Below are positions 6,834-12,888 of a stretch of DNA of 28,690 nt, piece by piece. The DNA comes from a virus. How positions within the stretch are numbered: position 1 is the stretch's first letter; each line of letters begins with the position of its first letter. The translations under genes and the position numbers were made by a program. The stretch covers positions 1 to 28,690 of IMG/VR virus record IMGVR_UViG_3300023181_000071; one strand, written 5' to 3'. The notes under the pieces are model-generated. The model worked only from the letters and a program-made list of their open reading frames with translations. It was not told the DNA's origin and did no database searches.

Positions 6834-7079
6834 ATGAACACTACTCCATTAGACGAAGTCATAGCGCTTGTTGGCTCCATGCAGGCGGTCGCGGCACACC
6901 TCGGCGTTACTAAAGGCGCTGTCGGGCAGTGGAAATTGCCTGGCCGTCGAATCCCCGCAGAACACTGCCCAACGCTTGAAAAACTCGTGTCGGGCAGGGT
7001 CCGCTGCGAGGCTTTACGACCGGACGTCGACTGGGCCTATCTTCGGGGAACGGTTAAAGCTTCCGCGTCGCGTCATTGA
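6834..7079 (+). CDS. Cro/YdaS-like transcription regulator
   Basis: 81 aa. The pattern GSMQAVAAHLGVTKGAVGQW (about 14-33), then RRIPAEHCPTLEKLVSGRVRCEALRPDVDW, is the YdaS/Cro-type helix-turn-helix with its usual 'ALRPD.DW' end. As the first gene of the rightward operon, divergent to the repressor, it should act as the Cro counterpart and bind the right operators. The name 'YdaS antitoxin' is used for this family in databases, but the position here suggests a lytic-switch regulator, not a toxin-antitoxin role. No Shine-Dalgarno sequence is seen; the ATG lies close to the predicted transcript start. Confidence 0.8.
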   Translation: MNTTPLDEVIALVGSMQAVAAHLGVTKGAVGQWKLPGRRIPAEHCPTLEKLVSGRVRCEALRPDVDWAYLRGTVKASASRH

Positions 7080-7137
7080 TGGATCGAAGTGTAGTTCTGA
7101 ACGATGAATGTAAAAACCATAATTTCTAGGGAATAGT

Positions 7138-7629
7138 ATGGATCTCCGCAAAGCAGTAGTAAGAATGGTGAGTGCAGTAAATGGCGGCTGGACGGTTGCG
7201 GCTGCACACTTGGGCATGACCGAGAACGCGCTACGCAATCGCGTCTATGAAACCAAAGGCCAGACGCTGTCGACCAACGACAAGCTGACGCTGCAAGAGT
7301 TGTCGGGCACCACGTTGTTCGTCGAGGCGCTGGCGGCGGCCAGCGGTGGAACCTTCGTCCGTTTTCCGGACATCGGTCAGGTCGAGAATGAATCGGTTCA
7401 GCTGATGTTCAACGATATGTACGCCCAGCTTGGCGAGCACTTCAAGCTCTTTATGAAAGCGATTGAGGATGGCGTCATCGATACGACCGAGCGCACCGAT
7501 ATACAAGCGCACGGCGCGGAACTGCATCGCAAGGTCGAGCAATTGCAGGCGCTGATGTTCAGCATGTACTGCCGCAGTACCAACACGGTCAAAGTGAAAG
7601 CTCCTGCAGAGGAGGTGGCTCATGGCTAA
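7138..7629 (+). CDS. YmfL-like/CII-position phage regulator
   Basis: 163 aa. The N-terminal part is a helix-turn-helix: GGWTVAAAHLGMTENALRNRVYETKGQTLS (about 19-48), followed by LTLQELSGTTLFVEALAAASGGTFVRFP. This order matches the YmfL family of prophage regulators, found next to Cro/YdaS-type genes. The C-terminal part is helical and may mediate oligomerisation. It lies 58 bp after the Cro-like gene with an AGGGA upstream of the ATG, and overlaps the next gene by 8 bp. By position it resembles lambda cII, but its binding sites are not known. Confidence 0.7.
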   Translation: MDLRKAVVRMVSAVNGGWTVAAAHLGMTENALRNRVYETKGQTLSTNDKLTLQELSGTTLFVEALAAASGGTFVRFPDIGQVENESVQLMFNDMYAQLGEHFKLFMKAIEDGVIDTTERTDIQAHGAELHRKVEQLQALMFSMYCRSTNTVKVKAPAEEVAHG

Positions 7630-8053
7630 TCATGACCTCCCGCGCCGCGAAAGCTCCGCGCACGTTGCCCTCCGCGCGCTGCAGAACATCGGCGGCCATG
7701 CGCTGATTCCAGTCTGGATGCGTGTGCTGAATTGGAAGACGAAGCAAGCGGGCTTTTGCGGCCCGGTTGTCGATCGATTGGAGCGCGCAGAGTTGATCTC
7801 GGTTGAAGGCGCGCTTTGCACGGTCACAGCAGCTGGCCGCGCATACCTGGGAATCCCAAAGGCGGAGGCCCCGCAAGAGCCTGCTCTGCCGGCCGGTCCT
7901 CGTTATGTGCCGCCAATGCGCCCGCTGAACATCGCAAAGCATTTTCCCCCGCGCCCCCTGCGCCCGGAGGGCGACGAGTTCCGCGCGATCCCATCCCTGA
8001 TCGCCGATCAGCGTATCGCGTATCGCCCTGGAGTGGTTGTATCGAATGCCTGA
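7622..8053 (+). CDS. Hypothetical phage protein with winged-helix-like N-terminus
   Basis: 143 aa. A strong ribosome site AGGAGG lies 5 nt before the ATG, and the start overlaps the previous stop. Residues about 14-76 look like a winged helix: predicted helices, then a GPVVDRLERAELISVEG turn and a strand pair ending VTAAGRAYLGI. The C-terminal 65 residues are Pro-rich and probably extended. The gene sits immediately upstream of the replication protein and overlaps it by 8 bp (ATGCCTGA). It may help origin recognition or helicase loading, but this is inferred only from position. Confidence 0.65.
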   Translation: MANHDLPRRESSAHVALRALQNIGGHALIPVWMRVLNWKTKQAGFCGPVVDRLERAELISVEGALCTVTAAGRAYLGIPKAEAPQEPALPAGPRYVPPMRPLNIAKHFPPRPLRPEGDEFRAIPSLIADQRIAYRPGVVVSNA

Positions 8054-10625
8054 TTTCGCCGCTATTCCACAAGAGCTGCGTGAGCGGCCTCAATGGCTCG
8101 TCTGGCGTTTCGAGCCGAACCCGAACCCAGCGAAGCCAAAGCCGCTGAAGGTTCCGTATTGGGTGAACGGTAAGAAGCGCTACGGAGTGCAGGGCGACAA
8201 GGCCGACCGTAGCCGCCTCGTCACGCTCGACGTCGCCCTGGCCACGCTGGCGGCGTCCCAAGGCCACTACACCGGGATAGGCTTTGCGTTCCTCGCTGGC
8301 GATGGCTTGATCGGCGTCGACATCGACAAGTGCATCGACCTGGAGACGGGCGAGGTCACCGAGCTGGCCCTGCAAGCGATGGCCGGCTGTGATTCGTACA
8401 CCGAGTATTCGCCTTCGGGCACCGGTATCCACATCATCGTGGCCGGCGCCACCACGACCTTTAAATCGAATGAGATTGGCCTGGAGGTGTTTTGCTCCAG
8501 TCAGTTCTTCACCTTCACCGGCCGCCAGTTGTCCGGCTCGCCGTCCGCGATCAATCCGATTTCGGACGGCGAGCTTGACCGCCTGCGCGTCCTTGTCCGT
8601 GGCGCTCGCCCTGCTGCTACTCCAGCGCGTGCCAACACGTCGGCCCCCCTTCCCCCCGGCGCGAGCGACCTCCGCGCGCGTCTCGACGGCGCCCTGGTTC
8701 ATATCAGCCCGGAGGGCCATGACCAATGGATTCGCGTCGGTATGGCGCTGTACAGCGCCCTGGGCGAGAACGGCTTCCGCGTGTGGGATTACTGGTCGTC
8801 GCGCGCCGAAAGCTACGGCGGAGAAGAGGAGCTTAAAAAGCGCTGGGCGTCGTTTGGTAAACGTGGCGTCAACATCACCGAGGCGACTATCTTCAAGATG
8901 GCCCTTGATGGTGGCTGGAAGCCGCCGCGCTCAGTCCTTCCTCCTCCTATCAAGCCTGGTTCTTTGTCCCCCCGCCCCCCCGGCGCAAGCGAAGCCGCCC
9001 GCTCGTCCGACGCCCCCCCGCCCCCCGCTGGAAGCGACGGCGGCGTAATCAGCGCTGGGCACGCCCAGCGAGGAGAGGGGTTAATTCAAGCGGGGGCGAA
9101 GGCCCCCGAGAACGACGGCCAAGCCGTCGAAGTCGCAGTGGTCGACGCCGCTGACCCTTTCCCGGCCGCCGTCGAATCGATGGTGGCCACATACGACTAT
9201 CCGCTTGGCGACGACGAGAGCGAGCCGGCCGGGATGGACGACATTCCCTTTGGCGAGAGCGCGCCGCTTTTCGCCGGGGGGGAGGGGGCGGGCGCTGTCG
9301 TCAAGAAGGACAAGCCGAAGAAGATTTATGGCGCCGAACACTGGCTGGCGGTGGAGGACGTGCTCGACAACTTCATCCTGATCTACGGCGAAGACTTGGT
9401 TTGGGACTGCCGGCAGCGGATGCTCATGAAGCTATCCGCGATGCGCACGGTGGTGCAGAACAATGACGTCATGAAGTTTTGGGGCGGCGAGGCGCGCAAG
9501 TGGGTCCTGAAGAAAAACATCGTTTTCGATCCGACAGAGACGCCCAGTCCGGCACGCAGCGGGCCGACAGCGACAGTCAACCTTTTCAGCGGATGGCAGA
9601 TGACGCCGAAGGCGGGAAAGTGCATCCAGATACAGGCGCTGCTGCTTCACCTGGTCGACGGTAACGACGACATGTTCGACTGGATCGCGCGATGGCTGGC
9701 CTACCCGCTGCGCAATCCCGGCGCCAAGCTTGAGACGTCGATCATCATGCACGGCGATGAAGGCTCAGGTAAGAATTTCTTCTTCGAGAAGGTCGTCAAG
9801 GCGATCTACGGCGAGTACGGCTATGTGATCGGCAATCAACAGCTGGAGGCACCTTTCAATGACTGGGCATCCATGAAGCTGTTCATGGTGGCCGATGAAG
9901 TGGTGACGCGGGCCGAGCTGAAGCAGATGAAAGGCAAGCTGAAGTATTTGGTATCCGGCGACACGATCATCATCAATCCCAAAGGGTTGCCGGAACACAG
10001 CGAGCGCAATCAGATGAACTTCGTGTTCCTGTCGAACGAACTGCAACCGCTCGCGCTGGACAAGACCGACCGTCGCTACCTGGTTGTGTGGACGCCGCCG
10101 GCATTGACCAAGGAGTTCTACGTCAGCGTGGCGGAGGAGATCGCGCAGGGCGGGATAGAGGCTTTTTATCACTACCTGATGTACGAGTTGGACATGGGCG
10201 ACTTCAATGAACACACGAAGCCCATCTACAACGACGCTAAAGACAAGCTGATTGAAAAGAGCCTGGCGCCGGCCGAGCGCTTCTACCGCGAATGGTCGAC
10301 GGGCCTGCTGCCGCTGCCCTTTATCACGGTTGGCGTCACGCAGCTCTACGAGGCGTTTCAAACCTGGTGTACGCGTTCCGGCGAGTCGCGCTACACCACG
10401 CAGACGATGTTCAGCCCGTCCGTTGAACGCTACGCCGGCGCGGCGCTGAAGAAGCATCCGCTCAAGTACGAACTGGGGCATGTGGTCAAGCAGCGCATTG
10501 TGTTCCTGGTGGGCGAGCAACCGAAGGATAAGACGCTGAGGGACTGGGCCGAGCCGGCATGCGCGCTGTTCGAGTCCGCGCTCAAGACGTACAAGAGTAG
10601 AGGATTTGTCGATGTTGACGGTTAA
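8046..10625 (+). CDS. Phage replication protein: prim-pol, PriCT and SF3 (D5-like) helicase
   Basis: 859 aa from the ATG at 8046; a TTG three codons earlier is possible. The N-terminal primase-polymerase domain (about 1-190) has GVDIDKC (D92, D94) and YSPSGTGIHI with the conserved His. A PriCT-2-like domain follows (about 213-297). A Pro/Ala/Glu-rich linker (about 298-420) contains long C and G runs. The C-terminal superfamily 3 helicase of the D5/DUF5906 type has Walker A GDEGSGKN (570-577) and Walker B MVADEV (D617, E618). Such fused proteins prime and unwind DNA at the phage origin. The iteron-like region just downstream is a candidate target. Confidence 0.88.
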   Translation: MPDFAAIPQELRERPQWLVWRFEPNPNPAKPKPLKVPYWVNGKKRYGVQGDKADRSRLVTLDVALATLAASQGHYTGIGFAFLAGDGLIGVDIDKCIDLETGEVTELALQAMAGCDSYTEYSPSGTGIHIIVAGATTTFKSNEIGLEVFCSSQFFTFTGRQLSGSPSAINPISDGELDRLRVLVRGARPAATPARANTSAPLPPGASDLRARLDGALVHISPEGHDQWIRVGMALYSALGENGFRVWDYWSSRAESYGGEEELKKRWASFGKRGVNITEATIFKMALDGGWKPPRSVLPPPIKPGSLSPRPPGASEAARSSDAPPPPAGSDGGVISAGHAQRGEGLIQAGAKAPENDGQAVEVAVVDAADPFPAAVESMVATYDYPLGDDESEPAGMDDIPFGESAPLFAGGEGAGAVVKKDKPKKIYGAEHWLAVEDVLDNFILIYGEDLVWDCRQRMLMKLSAMRTVVQNNDVMKFWGGEARKWVLKKNIVFDPTETPSPARSGPTATVNLFSGWQMTPKAGKCIQIQALLLHLVDGNDDMFDWIARWLAYPLRNPGAKLETSIIMHGDEGSGKNFFFEKVVKAIYGEYGYVIGNQQLEAPFNDWASMKLFMVADEVVTRAELKQMKGKLKYLVSGDTIIINPKGLPEHSERNQMNFVFLSNELQPLALDKTDRRYLVVWTPPALTKEFYVSVAEEIAQGGIEAFYHYLMYELDMGDFNEHTKPIYNDAKDKLIEKSLAPAERFYREWSTGLLPLPFITVGVTQLYEAFQTWCTRSGESRYTTQTMFSPSVERYAGAALKKHPLKYELGHVVKQRIVFLVGEQPKDKTLRDWAEPACALFESALKTYKSRGFVDVDG

Positions 10626-10644
10626 GCGCCCACATCATCACAAA

Positions 10645-10857
10645 CCCCCCACATCGCAAACCCGCATGAATACTAGGGATGTTGGCGGTATGGGCAGTAT
10701 TGGCGGTTTTTGTTTCACTCACGCGCACGTAAAGGCTGAGCGACGGAAAGAAGTAGCAGGGCGGCGGGAAATTATTTATATCAATTCAAATTTAACTATC
10801 AACACTATCAATACTCTCAACAAAGCTAGTAAAAATCAGGCTCTCCGATGTGGGGGG
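10645..10857. repeat. Long-range inverted repeat CCCCCCACATCG / CGATGTGGGGGG
   Basis: The arms at 10645-10656 and 10846-10857 are perfect 12-bp complements with 189 bp between them. They enclose the AT-rich patch and the direct 9-mers. Confidence 0.7.
10797..10823 (+). repeat. Three tandem 9-mers (NNTCAACAC type)
   Basis: TATCAACAC, TATCAATAC and TCTCAACAA in direct abutting order. Two inverted members follow at 10860-10877. TGTTGACGG also occurs at 10614-10622, at the end of the replication gene. Confidence 0.55.
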
Positions 10858-10944
10858 TAGTGTTGACGGTGTTGAGGGTTTAGAAAAACGACATACCACA
10901 CTGGTCGGGCGGCAGTGTGGACCAAAACAGAGCATAGGATCGTG

Positions 10945-11406
10945 ATGAAAGAGTTTGAAGCGCGGATGGACAATTGGCGGCGGGTGGTGAGTGGCGGCAG
11001 CAGCGCGGCGTCGGCGTGTTGCGCCAGCTGGGCGAAGTGGTATGTGGCGCTGCGGACGTCGGAAGCACCGCCACCGCAGGATGTGCTCGAAGCGAAAATC
11101 AAGCCGCTGCGTGGCTTGGTGACCGCTGATCAATTGGACGGCTGGTTGATCGAAGCTGCCTACCGTCAGTTGGGTGATTTCAACGACCGCATGGCGTTGA
11201 AGTGCCGCCATATCTATGGGCTCGATGAGGCGCGTATCCGTATGAGATTGAAGGGTGTGCGCGGCCCGCACGTGCGCTTGGTGATCGCCCGCGCAGAAAA
11301 TAATCTCAAAGCCATCTTGAAAAAGCTGGACGAGGCGAATACCATTCGCTCTACAACTTGCCTGCCGGGGCGTCCCGTGCCTACTGTCGAATCGACGCTT
11401 CCTTGA
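10945..11406 (+). CDS. Hypothetical protein, possible late transcription regulator
   Basis: 153 aa from ATG 10945, with AGGAT 4 nt upstream; an upstream in-frame start at 10915 is less likely. The second half is helical: WLIEAAYRQLGDFNDRM, then ALKCRHIYGLDEARIRMRLKG and LVIARAENNLKAIL. This resembles the helix pattern at the end of small phage regulators of the Q/RinA kind, where a region-4-like helix-turn-helix binds DNA. Position also fits: it is the last gene before the HNH/terminase module, as late activators and antiterminators often are. I do not recognise a specific family, so the role is tentative. Confidence 0.5.
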   Translation: MKEFEARMDNWRRVVSGGSSAASACCASWAKWYVALRTSEAPPPQDVLEAKIKPLRGLVTADQLDGWLIEAAYRQLGDFNDRMALKCRHIYGLDEARIRMRLKGVRGPHVRLVIARAENNLKAILKKLDEANTIRSTTCLPGRPVPTVESTLP

Positions 11407-11432
11407 TGGAGGCGTTTGTTCGCCGGTATGAT
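11403..11432 (+). promoter_or_regulatory. Promoter of the DUF2158 gene
   Basis: TTGATG (11403-11408), an 18-bp spacer and TATGAT (11427-11432), about 38 bp before the ATG at 11471. Confidence 0.5.
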
Positions 11433-11470
11433 ACATTGCTCATTCGATACATATTTTTACTGGAGGGATC

Positions 11471-11638
11471 ATGAGCTTTGCGGTAGGTGACACAGTGATG
11501 TTGAAGTCCGGAGGCCCGACAATGACTGTCACATATGTTTTGAGTGATGGTGAAGTCAGGTGTGTTTGGTTCGTTGACGGCACTTCGGTAAGTAAGCATG
11601 ATTTTCCTTCACAGGCGTTACTGCTAAGTGAAAGCTAG
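11471..11638 (+). CDS. DUF2158 (YodC-like) small protein
   Basis: 55 aa. A ribosome site GGAGGG precedes the ATG by 4 nt. The protein starts MSFAVGDTVMLKSGGPTMTV and ends with CVWF plus KHDFPSQALLL. This is the full DUF2158 pattern: 'F..GD.V.LKSGGP.MTV', then 'C.WF' and a 'FP...L' end, and is of usual length. It probably folds as a small SH3-like barrel; its function is unknown. It has its own promoter and is followed by a strong terminator, so it appears to be a stand-alone unit set between the early and late regions. It might be expressed in the lysogen. Confidence 0.82.
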   Translation: MSFAVGDTVMLKSGGPTMTVTYVLSDGEVRCVWFVDGTSVSKHDFPSQALLLSES

Positions 11639-11671
11639 CACTGTTCAGTGCGATTAATCGTCGGATAACAG

Positions 11672-11702
11672 AGAGCCAGTCGAAGACGTGGCTCTTTTTT
11701 TT
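11672..11702 (+). terminator. Rho-independent terminator after the DUF2158 gene
   Basis: Stem AGAGCCA (11672-11678) / TGGCTCT (11689-11695) followed by a run of T. Confidence 0.85.
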
Positions 11703-11820
11703 CGTCCGGTGTTTCGCAAAAAAAAGCCGTATCAGTAACATCGCAGAATTCTCAACAGCGAAAGGCGGTGATCTGTCTCAATCCGCAACACAGCGGTGGA
11801 TTCCATATTGTTCGTTTCTT

Positions 11821-11845
11821 AGCCCGGTTCGCCGGGCTTTTCTTA
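11821..11845 (+). terminator. Rho-independent terminator before HNH
   Basis: Stem AGCCCGG / CCGGGCT with a TTCG loop (11821-11838), followed by TTTCTTATT. It lies upstream of the HNH start, so late transcription from the left must pass it. No clear function is seen in 11703-11820. Confidence 0.8.
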
Positions 11846-11850
11846 TTCAA

Positions 11851-11866
11851 GTGCAGACGTCTGCAC
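11851..11866. repeat. Palindrome copy 2 (GTGCAGACGTCTGCAC)
   Basis: Perfect 16-bp palindrome 15 bp before the HNH start codon and just after a terminator. It is identical to the cores at 5430-5445 and 18616-18631. Confidence 0.85.
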
Positions 11867-11881
11867 GGCACGAGGAGCGCC

Positions 11882-12244
11882 ATGCCGCGATCAGCACCAC
11901 GCCCCTGTACTCAGCTTGGCTGCAACGCCCTGGTGCGTGACGCCAGCGGGCGCTGCCCCAGGCATCCGCGTGAACCGTGGGTCAAGCCGGTCGCCGCGAC
12001 GAAGCGCATAACCGGCCGCCGTCTCCAAACGATGCGCGCGGCCCTGTTCGCTCGTTCGCCATTGTGCGCCGAGTGCGACAGGCAAGGGCGCGTCGCCGAG
12101 GCGACCGAACGTGACCACGTCATCCCCTTGGCTGAAGGTGGTCAGGACGAGGACGAGAACGTCCAGGGCCTGTGTGCCCCATGCCATGACGAAAAGAGTC
12201 GCGCTGAATCCGCGCGTGGTCGATGGCGTCCAGCCCTGCCGTGA
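11882..12244 (+). CDS. HNH endonuclease of the packaging module
   Basis: 120 aa. The start at 11882 has GAGGAG upstream; a longer frame from 11768 would run through the terminator. The nuclease motif is C62-x2-C65, then ERDHVIPLAEGG (D78, H79), N93, and C98-x2-C101-H102, a zinc-braced HNH fold. A further N-terminal set (C9, C14, C25) may bind a second metal ion. In many cos phages an HNH protein is encoded next to the terminase genes and is needed for cos cleavage by the large terminase; the position here matches. The gap to the terminase genes holds a candidate cos region. Confidence 0.88.
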   Translation: MPRSAPRPCTQLGCNALVRDASGRCPRHPREPWVKPVAATKRITGRRLQTMRAALFARSPLCAECDRQGRVAEATERDHVIPLAEGGQDEDENVQGLCAPCHDEKSRAESARGRWRPALP

Positions 12245-12405
12245 GGGGGAGGGCGGGTCAAAAGTCTGAGGGCTGCGCGGTGGAAACCGTCAGCTTAGGT
12301 CTATTTTTATGAAACTCGAAAACTACCCCCTGGGGGTTTAAACAGCAGTACCTCACCGCCGCGCACTTCGCGTTGTCGACCCTTCGTGCGGCTGAAAGAA
12401 ATCAC
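12245..12405. other. Candidate cos/packaging region
   Basis: A noncoding gap between HNH and the small terminase. It begins with a G-rich block (12245-12258), then GTCAAAAGTCTGAGGGCTGC and GCGGTGGAAACCGTCAGC. Further on CCCCCTGGGGG (12326-12336) stands in an AT-rich setting. In phages with HNH next to terminase, cos usually lies here. No cut site can be proven from sequence. Confidence 0.4.
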
Positions 12406-12888
12406 ATGAACCTAAAAGCGTACTTCGCAACGGCGCTCCCACCAGGTAGCGCGACCGTGCCCAAGCCGGGCCATGCACTTACCTCGCCGGCGCCACCTCC
12501 GTCTTTTGGTCTCAGCGGCGATGAGCTGGAGATCTACGGCTACATCTGCGAGCACCTCTGCATCGTTGGCATTGAGCATATGACGTCGGGCATCACCATC
12601 GCCGTCACGGCCCGGACGCTGATGCAGTATCACGCCGCATGCCGTGAGTGCGATGAGAAAGGCCGCTCTCAGACTTCGAAGACTGGATGGGCCACGCCGA
12701 CACCTTGGGCCGATGACGAAAAACGCCTCAAGATGGAGCTGGGCCAATGGCTACCCAAACTTTGCTTAACAATCCCTTCGCTGGCGCGGGTCCGCAAGGA
12801 CTCGGGGGAAAAGGCGGGGCAGGACGACCTGTTCGCCGACCTCGTAAACCACGGCACCAACTCACCAAGAAGCGCCTCGCTGAACTGA
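12406..12888 (+). CDS. terS: Terminase small subunit, P27 family
   Basis: 160 aa from ATG 12406; a TTG at 12373 in frame is less likely. Upstream GAAAGAA is a modest ribosome site. The core LSGDELEIYGYICEHL, then TARTLMQYHAACRECDEKG and KRLKMELGQWLPKLCLTIPSLARV, matches P27-type small terminases. These oligomerise on the packaging site and recruit the large subunit. The last 47 codons overlap the large-subunit gene in another frame (142 bp), which is unusually long. The C-terminal tail after LARVRKD is low-complexity and may be dispensable. Confidence 0.8.
   Translation: MNLKAYFATALPPGSATVPKPGHALTSPAPPPSFGLSGDELEIYGYICEHLCIVGIEHMTSGITIAVTARTLMQYHAACRECDEKGRSQTSKTGWATPTPWADDEKRLKMELGQWLPKLCLTIPSLARVRKDSGEKAGQDDLFADLVNHGTNSPRSASLN

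Larger units (their letters stand above)
10626..10944. other. Gene-poor stretch; candidate replication origin
   Basis: No convincing gene. It holds an AT-rich patch (about 10770-10800) and three abutting 9-mers TATCAACAC, TATCAATAC and TCTCAACAA (10797-10823). Two 9-mers of the same kind lie in the other orientation (GTGTTGACG 10860-10868, GTGTTGAGG 10869-10877). A perfect 12-bp inverted repeat has arms at 10645-10656 and 10846-10857. Lying directly after the primase-helicase gene, it fits an iteron origin; this is inference. Confidence 0.45.

Noticed and set aside
6834-7629. YdaS/YdaT toxin-antitoxin pair
   Set aside because: Position and operators fit a Cro-like switch; the second protein looks YmfL-like, not a toxin.
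10606-10860. 84-aa plus-strand frame after the replication gene
   Set aside because: It starts inside the replication gene, has no clear ribosome site, and its sequence reflects repeats and the AT-rich patch; treated as noncoding.
11703-11820. Possible tRNA or small RNA between the two terminators
   Set aside because: Short pairing (AATCC/GGATT) only; no cloverleaf or conserved RNA pattern seen.
12326-12336. CCCCCTGGGGG as terminator
   Set aside because: The loop would be one base, and no suitable T run follows; kept only as part of the candidate cos region.
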